Assembly: GCA_947303535.1 (NCBI GenBank)
Contig: CAMYYQ010000129.1
Coordinates: 1-5,139 of the forward strand
Origin: an uncultured Ruminococcus sp.
GTDB lineage: Bacteria; Bacillota_A; Clostridia; Oscillospirales; Ruminococcaceae
DNA: 5,139 nt
Reading direction: 5' to 3'
Shown: in pieces, positions 1-5,139 of the stretch
Position numbering within the stretch: the stretch's first letter is position 1
Layout: every line of letters starts with the position of its first letter
Translations under genes and position numbers: made by a program
The notes under the pieces: model-generated
Seen by the model: the letters and a program-made list of their open reading frames with translations, nothing else
Told to the model about the DNA's origin: nothing
Database searches by the model: none

Positions 1-542
1 CAGGTGCAGACAGCCGAAGCGTATCGAAGATGATGCACTGTGTGGGCAACTTCGAGCGTATCTCCGACCACGCTGTAAACCTTGTGGAGTCAGCTCAGGA
101 AATGCACGAAAAGGGTATAAACTTCTCTGAGGAGTGCATAAACGAGATAATCGTTATTACAGACGCTATCACAGAGAATGTAAATAAGGCATTTGACTCA
201 TATGAGCATAACGACCTTGCTATCGCACATAAGGTAGAGCCTCTTGAAGAAGTTGTGGACAACCTCAGCACAGAGCTTAAAAACAGACATATCCGCAGAC
301 TCCAGAACGACGAATGTACTGTTGAGCTTGGATATATCTTCCAGGACGTGCTTACCAATCTTGAGCGTATTTCCGACCATTGTTCAAATATCGCAGGCTG
401 TCTTATCGAGACAGATGAAAAGACCAATATCCACGCATATCTCCACGATGTAAAGGAGAATGACGAGGGATTCAGAAACGAGTACAGAGAGTATGCAGAG
501 GAATATTTCCGCAGACTCGGTGCATCGGAAGTTAAAGCATAA
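1..542 (+). CDS. Na+/phosphate cotransporter family protein, C-terminal PhoU-like domain (5' partial)
   Basis: This is the 3' end of a gene entering from the left edge; the first complete codon is at position 3 and the frame is open back to the edge, so the ATG at 30 is probably internal. The visible 179 or so residues are helical and charged and carry two copies of the PhoU-type motif: FERISDHAVN (E at 54-56, D at 66-68, N at 78-80) and LERISDHCSN (E at 363-365). In PhoU and PhoU-like domains such E-x3-D-x3-N residues line metal sites on two three-helix bundles. In Firmicutes this pairing most often forms the cytoplasmic C-terminus of NptA-type Na/Pi cotransporters of about 550 residues, whose membrane part would lie upstream. 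A stand-alone PhoU regulator is the main alternative; the tail after the second motif (EYREYAEEYFRRL) fits the transporter form better. The gene converges on the lipoprotein gene and ends 4 nt before a strong hairpin. Confidence 0.82.
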   Translation, partial: GADSRSVSKMMHCVGNFERISDHAVNLVESAQEMHEKGINFSEECINEIIVITDAITENVNKAFDSYEHNDLAIAHKVEPLEEVVDNLSTELKNRHIRRLQNDECTVELGYIFQDVLTNLERISDHCSNIAGCLIETDEKTNIHAYLHDVKENDEGFRNEYREYAEEYFRRLGASEVKA

Positions 543-575
543 AAACAAGCGGCTGACATTTCGTCAGCCGCTTTT
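541..575. terminator. Bidirectional intrinsic terminator between convergent genes
   Basis: A perfect 11-bp stem (547-557 AAGCGGCTGAC pairs with 563-573 GTCAGCCGCTT) has a 5-nt loop. It is followed by TTTT at 572-575 on the + strand and is preceded by AAAAA at 541-545, which gives a U-run on the - strand. It sits directly after the stop of the phosphate-transporter gene and is also placed to stop - strand transcripts leaving the lipoprotein gene, although about 170 bp of palindromic spacer lies between. Confidence 0.88.
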
Positions 576-603
576 GTGTGCATAACAATATCTTTGATGT
601 CTT

Positions 604-722
604 GTGTGTAGGGGCGAACAGTGTTCGCCCGTGTTTACGTAAACGTTATGTATGCCGTTGCTATGGTGTAGGGGACGGCGTCCGCGATGTCCCTTAACAG
701 GCGGATAATATCCGCCCCTGTA
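604..722. repeat. Composite palindromic intergenic element (REP/MITE-like)
   Basis: This gene-free spacer is built from short palindromes: GGGCGAACAGTGTTCGCCC at 612-630 (9-bp arms, 1-nt centre), the perfect GTTTACGTAAAC at 633-644, GGACG/CGTCC at 673-683 inside a looser GGGAC/GTCCC pair (672-693), and GGCGGATA/TATCCGCC at 700-716. GTGTAGGGG occurs twice as a direct repeat (606-614 and 666-674, 60 nt apart), and CCCCTGTA at 715-722 is a near inverse of it, so the block has roughly inverted ends (TAGGGGCG ... CGCCCCTGTA). No convincing gene or promoter is visible. It resembles the dispersed palindromic repeats of clostridial genomes. Membership in a multi-copy family is inference that this window alone cannot prove. 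In RNA it would fold into several hairpins in the 3' trailer of the lipoprotein transcript. Confidence 0.65.
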
Positions 723-734
723 ATTGCTAAGGTG

Positions 735-747
735 CAGCGTCACGCTG
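735..747. repeat. Small palindrome immediately after the lipoprotein stop
   Basis: CAGCGTCACGCTG has 6-bp arms around one central base and ends 1 nt from the TAA of the lipoprotein gene (749-751). No U-run follows on the - strand, so it is not a classical terminator. It may be the outermost unit of the neighbouring palindromic spacer or a 3'-end stabilising hairpin. Confidence 0.45.
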
Positions 748-748
748 T

Positions 749-1525
749 TTAATAGGGAAGCACGAACTGTCCTGCTTTCCACACGCCGTTTTCAATAACA
801 ACGGAGAAATCATCGGTTTCAGTGAATGACTCTTCACCATAATCATTTCCTGTGTAGAAGTTATCCACCGAGAATACTATCTCGTCATCTGACTTGGACT
901 TTATCTCGGTCACCTTTGAAGATGAGTAGAAGATATTTCCGCCGCGGTTGCCGCAGAATGCATAGAGAGAGCCATCCTTTTCAAAGTAGAGCTGTGAAAG
1001 CTCCTTGCATGGATAGCGTGAGCTGAATACCTTGAAGTATTCATTTTCAAGGTCGCTGAATGTCTTTATCCTGCTGTCGGTGATGCGGTAACACTTCCAG
1101 CCTCTGTCGTTCTCGGCAGTATCGTTATAGTCAACATCGAAAGGACAGCCTACAGTGAAGCTCATCTGTGTCTTGCAGGCTGACTCGAAAAGTGCCTGTG
1201 CAGCTGCAATGAGTGTGCGGTCATCGACCTTGTCCTGATCTGCTTCAAATACTACTGCGCCGTCCTCATTGTAGGCGAAAGCACCGCCGCCCAGCGGGTC
1301 TGGCTGTGTAGTTTTTACCGTGGTAACAGCAGTTGTGGCGGCAGCCTTTGTGGTAGTCTTAGCTGTTGTGGAAACAGAGGTAGTCGTATTTGTCGTGTCA
1401 GCCTGAGTTGTTGTCTCGGCAGGCTTTTTCTTAGCGGTATTAGGAGATTTGCCTGTTTTCTCTCCGCATGAAACGGCTGATATTACAAGTGCAGATGCTG
1501 CGATAAAAGACAATATTTTTTTCAT
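749..1525 (-). CDS. Secreted lipoprotein with Thr-rich linker, function unknown
   Basis: A 258-residue protein. The N-terminus MKKILSFIAASALVISAVSC is a type II signal peptide: positive start, hydrophobic core, and Cys20 in the AVSC context as the likely lipidation site. Residues about 36-75 form a Thr/Ala/Lys/Pro linker (DNA 1307-1414), a spacer that would hold the folded part away from the membrane. Residues about 80-258 form one globular domain with conserved-looking aromatic segments (RGWKCYRITD at 141-150, GSLYAFCGNRGGN at 185-197, a C-terminal ENGVWKAGQFVLPY) and five Cys (117, 127, 145, 173, 191) that could form disulfides. The pattern loosely recalls IseA-type inhibitors of cell-wall DL-endopeptidases, but that is a weak impression and I assign no function. 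The start is well fixed: GGAGG (1533-1537) lies 7 nt upstream and the ATG overlaps the rnr stop by one base, so it is probably translated from the rnr mRNA. Confidence 0.85.
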   Translation of the reverse strand: MKKILSFIAASALVISAVSCGEKTGKSPNTAKKKPAETTTQADTTNTTTSVSTTAKTTTKAAATTAVTTVKTTQPDPLGGGAFAYNEDGAVVFEADQDKVDDRTLIAAAQALFESACKTQMSFTVGCPFDVDYNDTAENDRGWKCYRITDSRIKTFSDLENEYFKVFSSRYPCKELSQLYFEKDGSLYAFCGNRGGNIFYSSSKVTEIKSKSDDEIVFSVDNFYTGNDYGEESFTETDDFSVVIENGVWKAGQFVLPY

Positions 1526-1537
1526 TATTCTTCCTCC
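1523..1537 (-). promoter_or_regulatory. Coupled start: Shine-Dalgarno inside the rnr 3' end, TAATG overlap
   Basis: The - strand reads GGAGGAAGAATAATG. The GGAGG ribosome binding site is part of the last rnr codons (Gln-Glu-Glu-Glu), the TAA ends rnr, and its final A is the first base of the lipoprotein ATG. This arrangement favours termination-reinitiation by the same ribosomes, with 7 nt between the SD and the start codon. Confidence 0.85.
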
Positions 1538-3702
1538 TGTTCATCATCGTCAAGGACGAAATCAATAATTCCGTCACTGACATTTACAGCGGCACATATT
1601 ACCTGAACGGTCTGTCCTAAGGTATAGGAAACGCCGCTGAATTTCTCTGTAAGTGCAACGGGCTCGGTATAGTCGTATTCGCCCTCGGGGAGAGTCCTTA
1701 TGTGGACAAGTCCCTCAACTGTATTGGGCAGCTCGGCGTAGAAACCAAACTCGGTAACACCCGATATCTTAGCTGTGAAGCTCTCGCCGATGTGAGCTTT
1801 CATATACTCAGCCTTGTAGCAGTCCTCACATTCGCGCTCGATAGTTACTGCGCGTATCTCCGCAGCGGAAGAACGCTCCGAAGCATTGACAGCAAAGCCG
1901 GAATAGCGTTTGCTGAGCCATTCGTTGTTGTAGCCTGCAAGTATATCCGTGATTATACGGTGTATAGCAAGATCGGGATAGCGTCTGATAGGCGAGGTGA
2001 AGTGAGCGTAGTCATCGAGCACAAGACCGAAATGTCCCATAGGTTCGGGAGAATACTTCGCCTTAGCCATTGAGCGGAGCACCAGCATATTGATAGCCTC
2101 GAACTTCTCCGTACCCCTTGCGCTTTCAAGTATCTTTGCTGCATGAGCAGGCTTGAACTCGTTGAAAGGCGGACACTCGAAGCCGTATTTCGGCAGCATC
2201 TCATGAAGAAGCTCTGACTTTTCCTCGGGCGGAGCTTCATGTATACGGTAAACGAAAGGTACTTTTTTATCCTTTGCAAGCTTTGCAGCCGCTTCATTGG
2301 CCGTAAGCATGAATTCCTCAATTATGCGTTCGGCCTTGCCGCGCTCACGGGGCTGTACATCGCAGCAGATGCCGTCCTCGTTGATAATGAGCTTGCTTTC
2401 GGCAGTTTCTATCTCGGGAGCATGGCGAAGCTTTTTCTTAGCGATAAGCTTGTCCGCAAGCTCGTTCATAAGCGTGATATTATCGCGTACTTCTGCGTAT
2501 TTTGCAGCTATCTCGTCAGTTTCCGTACCGTCAAGTATACGGTTTATCTCGGAATAAACACCCTTTACCCTTGAACGGATAACGCTTTTGCAGAAGCGAT
2601 AGGAAAGCATATTGCCGTCGTTATCAAGCTCCATGAAAGCTGAGAGCGTAAGCCTGTCCTCGTTTGGATTAAGGGAGCATATGCCGTTTGAAAGCTCCTT
2701 GGGCAGCATGGGTATCACCTTATCAGCGTAGTAGATACTTGTTCCGCGCATGAGCGCTTCCTTGTCGAGGGCACTGTTGCCCTTTACGTAGTGGGAAACG
2801 TCAGCGATGTGGACTCCTAAGCAGTAGCCCTTTTTAGTTTTCTGGACCGATACTGCGTCATCGAGGTCCTTTGACTCAGCGCCGTCGATAGTGAATATAG
2901 TCATATCGCGGAGATCCTCGCGGTTGTTGAAGCAGTACTCCTGCACACCGCCTGCGGATATCTTACGTGCTTCTTTCAGCACTTCCTCGGGGAAAGCCGT
3001 GGGAGCACCGTGCATGACGAGTATTGAAGCTGCCGTAGAAGCAGCATATTCCGAGCTTCCGAAAACAAGGGTTATCTTGACCTTGTGCTCGGCGTGTCGT
3101 CTGCCGCGGTAAACTATTTCAGCCAGTACCTTGTCGCCGTTTTCAAAAGGGATACTTTCCTCGCGGACGATGATTATATGATTTCGTGAAGCTGTATCGG
3201 GAACGAGATAAGGTCTGCCGTCCTCGAATTCTATCTTTCCTGTAAGCTGCGAGCTGCCAAATTCAAGTATATCCAGTACTTCGCCCTCAGGCTCGCCCGA
3301 GCGTGAAGCAATAGGGGAGATGAGCACTCTGTCGTTAGGCATTGCTCCCAGCATACATTTTCCGGGAATAAAGTATTCCACGCCGTCATCAGTCATGGCA
3401 AATCCAAATGTGCGGCTCAGGCGTGTGACAGTTCCGGGATAAGCCTTTACCCGTGAGCAAAGAGCTACCTTCATGCCCTTTTTCACCATGATGATACCCT
3501 CGGTGCGGAGCTGTGAAAAAGCCTCTGTGAAGTTCTCTCTGCCTGATTTCTTGGTCTTGCACTTGGACTCAAGCTCGCTCAGCGGCATAGACTTTTTGCC
3601 GAAAGCTTTCAGGAAAGTGACTATTTTATTTTTATAGCTCTCCACCGAAACGGCGGAGCTGCCTTTTTTTATGATCTGCTTTTTTTTACTTTTTTCAGAC
3701 AT
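1525..3702 (-). CDS. rnr: Ribonuclease R (RNB-family 3'-5' exoribonuclease)
   Basis: This 725-residue cytoplasmic enzyme degrades structured RNA processively from the 3' end, releasing nucleoside monophosphates; in bacteria it acts in mRNA turnover, rRNA quality control and trans-translation. Domain order: Lys-rich start (1-14), winged-helix domain (about 22-85), cold-shock/OB domains (about 88-215), catalytic RNB domain (about 255-590) and an S1 domain (about 640-718). The metal-binding motif TIDGAESKDLDDAV supplies Asp273, 279, 281 and 282, matching the four catalytic Asp of the family, and HFTSPIRRYPDL (567-578) is the second RNB signature. HIADVSHYV (298-306) also fits. The protein is shorter than E. 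coli RNase R (813) because the Lys-rich C-terminal tail is missing; it ends instead in an acidic DDDEQEEE. The start is supported by AAGGAG (3709-3714), 6 nt upstream. secG lies upstream, the usual Firmicutes neighbour. Confidence 0.97.
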   Translation of the reverse strand: MSEKSKKKQIIKKGSSAVSVESYKNKIVTFLKAFGKKSMPLSELESKCKTKKSGRENFTEAFSQLRTEGIIMVKKGMKVALCSRVKAYPGTVTRLSRTFGFAMTDDGVEYFIPGKCMLGAMPNDRVLISPIASRSGEPEGEVLDILEFGSSQLTGKIEFEDGRPYLVPDTASRNHIIIVREESIPFENGDKVLAEIVYRGRRHAEHKVKITLVFGSSEYAASTAASILVMHGAPTAFPEEVLKEARKISAGGVQEYCFNNREDLRDMTIFTIDGAESKDLDDAVSVQKTKKGYCLGVHIADVSHYVKGNSALDKEALMRGTSIYYADKVIPMLPKELSNGICSLNPNEDRLTLSAFMELDNDGNMLSYRFCKSVIRSRVKGVYSEINRILDGTETDEIAAKYAEVRDNITLMNELADKLIAKKKLRHAPEIETAESKLIINEDGICCDVQPRERGKAERIIEEFMLTANEAAAKLAKDKKVPFVYRIHEAPPEEKSELLHEMLPKYGFECPPFNEFKPAHAAKILESARGTEKFEAINMLVLRSMAKAKYSPEPMGHFGLVLDDYAHFTSPIRRYPDLAIHRIITDILAGYNNEWLSKRYSGFAVNASERSSAAEIRAVTIERECEDCYKAEYMKAHIGESFTAKISGVTEFGFYAELPNTVEGLVHIRTLPEGEYDYTEPVALTEKFSGVSYTLGQTVQVICAAVNVSDGIIDFVLDDDEQEEE

Positions 3703-3734
3703 AAAAGTCTCCTTATGATCTGTAATTATCCGAT

Positions 3735-3774
3735 AAAAATTTAAGCCCCATGACTTTTAGTCACAGGGCAGCTT
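3735..3774 (-). terminator. Imperfect terminator-like hairpin between secG and rnr
   Basis: Beginning 3 nt after the secG stop, the - strand can fold AAGC, CCC and TGACT (3774-3759) against AGTCA, GGG and GCTT (3755-3743), with small bulges and an AAA loop. AAA and then a run of five T (3739-3735) follow. The U-run starts three bases off the stem and the stem is interrupted, so I read it as a weak or partial terminator or a processing/stabilising hairpin that would lower rnr relative to secG, rather than as a full stop. I see no good separate promoter for rnr after it. Confidence 0.55.
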
Positions 3775-3777
3775 TTC

Positions 3778-4035
3778 TTACTTTGTGAAGATCGGTACGA
3801 TATTAACAGCAAGGATAGCAACGAAAAGGAGTATTGCAAGAAATCTTGTTATCTTAGCGAGAATAGCTTCCTTTGTTCTGCCTTCGTTCTTGCCGTAGAA
3901 TGAATCAGCACTTGCACCTGTGAGAGCTGCTGTCATACTGTCCTGTGACTTCTGTTCCTGTGAAAGGCAAAGGATAATTGTAAGAAGACTGATTACGAGT
4001 ATTGCAACTCCGCCTACGATCTCTAATGTTGACAT
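3778..4035 (-). CDS. secG: Protein translocase subunit SecG
   Basis: An 85-residue membrane protein and the small accessory subunit of the SecYEG channel, which assists SecA-driven export. Two hydrophobic segments are visible, at about residues 5-25 (VGGVAILVISLLTIILCLS) and 64-83 (RFLAILLFVAILAVNIVPIF). They are joined by a polar cytoplasmic loop with the family pattern SMTAALTGASADSFYGKNEGRTKEAILAKITRF cut around Ala-Leu-Thr-Gly, Ser-Phe-Tyr-Gly and the Leu/Ile-x-Arg before helix two. Length and topology are normal for SecG. The ATG is preceded by GGAGG (4044-4048) with 8 nt spacing. A strong promoter lies about 70 nt upstream, making secG the first gene of a secG-rnr-lipoprotein unit. Confidence 0.93.
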   Translation of the reverse strand: MSTLEIVGGVAILVISLLTIILCLSQEQKSQDSMTAALTGASADSFYGKNEGRTKEAILAKITRFLAILLFVAILAVNIVPIFTK

Positions 4036-4102
4036 AAAAACTACCTCCGAAAATACAGTTATAGATTACGGCATAAGCCGATACATTTCAATTAGCTATA
4101 CT

Positions 4103-4131
4103 ATTATATCACAGTCGAAGCCGATTTGCAA
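4103..4131 (-). promoter_or_regulatory. Strong sigma-A promoter for secG-rnr-lipoprotein
   Basis: On the - strand, TTGCAA (4131-4126) is separated by exactly 17 nt from TATAAT (4108-4103), which is preceded by TG-A to make an extended -10 element. A start near 4096 is expected, giving a leader of about 60 nt. The leader holds a small CGGC-TTAT-GCCG hairpin at 4069-4080 and ends in the GGAGG of secG. It is the only clear promoter in the window. Confidence 0.85.
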
Positions 4132-4202
4132 GGGTTTTCTCTGAAAAAGCGAGACAAAAAATGCGGTTAAAATTGTTGAAATCATACAACTTATGGGGAC
4201 AC

Positions 4203-4234
4203 AAACAAAAAAGCAGCTCCGAAGAGCTGCTTTT
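4203..4234 (-). terminator. UUCG-loop intrinsic terminator of the dockerin gene
   Basis: On the - strand, AAAAGCAGCTC pairs with GAGCTGCTTTT around a TTCG loop closed by C-G, the very stable C(UUCG)G tetraloop, and a TTTTTTGTTTGT run follows. It lies about 17 nt after the stop of the dockerin-bearing gene. It isolates that gene from the secG promoter downstream on the same strand. The A/T-flanked stem is symmetrical, but no + strand gene is nearby to use it. Confidence 0.92.
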
Positions 4235-4251
4235 CAATGTTCGATTTAAGA

Positions 4252-5139
4252 TCAAACGTTATCTGTTGGTAATGAAACAAGACCGAGGCAGTACTTCTGG
4301 ATTGCTAATGCATCGTTAGAAGTTACACCGTTTCCTCTCTTGTGAACGTCAGCGTTTACCCAACCCTGAGCTGAGATGCGGTGACGATCTGTACCCTCAA
4401 CGCCGTACTTGTTTGGATTTGCAAGAGCCTGCATGATGATAACAGCATCTGAAAGGTCGATAGTTTCATCGTTGTTAGCATCGCCGAGGAGTGTTGGCTG
4501 AAGAGGAGGATCTGTAACTACGTAAGGCTGTGTTACTACAGGAGCTGTTGTAGTTGTAGTTGTTACCTTCTTGGTTGTAGTTGTAGTATTAACCTTCTTT
4601 GTTGTTGTTGTCTGAACAGAAGGAGTTGTGCTGCCGTCCATGTGAAGAACGATCTTTTCGATAGTAACATCGTCATCGTGTGGCCACCAAACCATAGCCT
4701 TGATAGTTGAACCTACGTTTGAAGGTACAGTATAGTCGATAGCAACTGTTTTGTCAGAGCCTACCTTAACGCCTGAGAACTCTTCCTGCTCCCACTTGCC
4801 TGTCCATGTACCGAAACCGCCTGAAACCTCAGTGTCGTTTGAATTTACCTTGAGGTACATTGTAACTGACTTAGCGCCCTGTGGCTCGAACTCGGCAACG
4901 TTGTTGATAGCACCGTCTGTTGAGCTTTCTTCCTTCTCGACCTTGAGCTTTGAGCCTGAAAGAACGATGTCCTTGTCATTTGAAGATGTTGAAGGATTGC
5001 TCTTTGTTGTAGTTGTAACCACTGTAGGTGGATTTGTCTTTGTTGTTGTAGTAACAGAAGGTGTAGATGGTGTTGAGCTGCCCTTGTGAAGAACGATCTT
5101 TTCGATAGTAACATCGTCATCGTGTGGCCACCAAACCAT
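4252..5139 (-). CDS. Cellulosomal protein with repeated CBM-like modules and C-terminal dockerin (5' partial)
   Basis: This is the C-terminal 296 or so residues of a secreted protein; the frame is open to the right edge, and the Met at the edge is inside a repeated module, so the true start is outside. Numbering from that Met: the tail of module A (1-18), a Thr/Pro/Ser linker (19-54), complete module B (about 55-166), a Thr/Lys/Pro linker (167-216) and a dockerin (217-291). Module B is beta-rich, with Trp112, Trp116, Trp151 and Trp152 and the end MVWWPHDDDVTIEKIVLH, which is repeated exactly in module A. A carbohydrate-binding role is inferred from the aromatic residues and the dockerin context; I cannot name the family. 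The dockerin has a canonical first calcium loop (GDANNDETIDLSD) and a second duplicated half (NADVHKRGNGVTSNDALAIQKY) of the R. flavefaciens style, which should bind a scaffoldin cohesin. Any catalytic domain would lie further upstream. Confidence 0.88.
   Translation of the reverse strand: MVWWPHDDDVTIEKIVLHKGSSTPSTPSVTTTTKTNPPTVVTTTTKSNPSTSSNDKDIVLSGSKLKVEKEESSTDGAINNVAEFEPQGAKSVTMYLKVNSNDTEVSGGFGTWTGKWEQEEFSGVKVGSDKTVAIDYTVPSNVGSTIKAMVWWPHDDDVTIEKIVLHMDGSTTPSVQTTTTKKVNTTTTTKKVTTTTTTAPVVTQPYVVTDPPLQPTLLGDANNDETIDLSDAVIIMQALANPNKYGVEGTDRHRISAQGWVNADVHKRGNGVTSNDALAIQKYCLGLVSLPTDNV
4264..4491 (-). other. Dockerin domain (cellulosome docking module)
   Basis: It has two F-hand-like halves. The first, D-A-N-N-D-E-T-I-D-L-S-D followed by AVIIMQALANPNKYG, has ligands at loop positions 1, 3, 5 and 12. 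The second is D-V-H-K-R-G-N-G-V-T-S-N-D followed by ALAIQKYCLGL. The long spacer between the halves (about 20 residues, with ISAQGWVNADV) is characteristic of Ruminococcus dockerins rather than those of Clostridium thermocellum. Confidence 0.9.
4641..4695 (-). repeat. 55-nt exact direct repeat, copy in module B
   Basis: Identical base for base to 5085-5139, 444 nt (148 codons) away, and encodes the WWPHDDDVTIEKIVLH end of the module. The identity includes third codon positions, as expected for a recent internal duplication or gene conversion. Confidence 0.95.
4642..4977 (-). other. Complete CBM-like beta module (module B)
   Basis: About 112 residues, from DKDIVLSGSKL to EKIVLH, rich in short beta-type segments. 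It is set between two Thr-rich linkers and is followed by the dockerin. Two Trp in TWTGKW and a WW pair near the C-terminus are candidates for sugar stacking. The family is not recognised. Module A, its neighbour to the N-terminal side, shows the same terminal sequence at a spacing of 148 residues. Confidence 0.7.
5085..5139 (-). repeat. 55-nt exact direct repeat, copy in module A (runs off the window)
   Basis: The second copy of the repeat at 4641-4695. It reaches the right edge, so the true repeat is probably longer and may cover the whole module. Below it, the linker DNA between modules differs from the linker after module B. Confidence 0.95.

Noticed and set aside
95..583. Long open frame antisense to the phosphate-transporter gene
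   Set aside because: The + strand frame has clear PhoU-type motifs; the antisense frame is Ser-rich and runs through the terminator, as expected of a shadow.
604..722. Possible CRISPR array
   Set aside because: The palindromes differ from one another and there are no identical repeats of 24-37 nt separated by unique spacers.
564..782. 72-residue open frame on the - strand across the palindromic spacer
   Set aside because: It has no recognisable protein features, its sequence is that of the palindromes, and it overlaps the lipoprotein 3' end and the terminator; it is a chance frame.
3703..3742. Separate rnr promoter (GATAAT-like -10)
   Set aside because: No matching -35 at 16-18 nt spacing; the candidate -35 region falls inside the hairpin and reads nothing like TTGACA.
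4141..4202. Possible small RNA or riboswitch upstream of the secG promoter
   Set aside because: The A-rich stretch has no strong fold or promoter that I can see and is simply the gap between the dockerin terminator and the secG promoter.
4300..4360. Second dockerin loop seems to lack Asp ligands (DVHKRGNG)
   Set aside because: Variable residues with R-G-D/N-G are common in this loop in Ruminococcus-type dockerins, so I do not treat it as a defective domain.
4545..4620. TTG/TGT-rich simple repeat
   Set aside because: It is the complement of mixed Thr codons (ACA, ACT, ACC) in the linker, so it is coding composition rather than a separate microsatellite.
4751..5089. Open frame on the + strand opposite the dockerin gene
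   Set aside because: Its Val-rich stretches are the complement of the Thr codons of the linkers; there is no ribosome binding site or domain.

Overview
The window looks like a chromosomal segment of a cellulosome-bearing Ruminococcus (Clostridia, Oscillospiraceae), most like R. flavefaciens. The main evidence is a C-terminal dockerin of the Ruminococcus type (GDANND...DLSDAVIIMQ...NPNKYG...NADV...GVTSNDALAIQKY) behind Thr-rich linkers, a Thr-linked lipoprotein, strong GGAGG ribosome binding sites and moderate GC. The species call is inference from protein style, not a database match.

Layout from left to right. (1) Positions 1-542, + strand: the 3' end of a Na+/phosphate cotransporter-type gene, covering its C-terminal PhoU-like domain. 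It ends at a perfect bidirectional hairpin terminator. (2) Positions 576-748: a gene-free spacer filled with short palindromes flanked by GTAGGGG-type ends, which looks like a composite intergenic repeat element. (3) Positions 749-4131, - strand: a compact unit read as promoter, secG, imperfect terminator-like hairpin, rnr (RNase R), then a Thr-linked secreted lipoprotein. The lipoprotein start overlaps the rnr stop (TAATG), and its Shine-Dalgarno lies inside the last rnr codons. (4) Positions 4207-4234: a UUCG-loop terminator serving the next gene. (5) Positions 4252-5139, - strand: the 3' end of a large secreted protein with at least two near-identical beta-rich, putatively carbohydrate-binding modules, Thr-rich linkers and a C-terminal dockerin. 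Its 5' end is outside the window.

How the genes fit together. secG (protein export channel) and rnr (3'-5' exoribonuclease) are a well-known pairing in Firmicutes, where smpB often follows rnr. Here a lipoprotein of unknown role takes the place next to rnr. The dockerin protein is expected to leave the cell through Sec and dock on a cohesin of a scaffoldin. The phosphate-transporter fragment is unrelated and convergent. I see no CRISPR array, tRNA, rRNA, transposase or phage gene. The observations most worth following are the composite palindromic spacer, the exact 55-nt DNA repeat between adjacent modules of the dockerin protein, and the translationally coupled lipoprotein after rnr.
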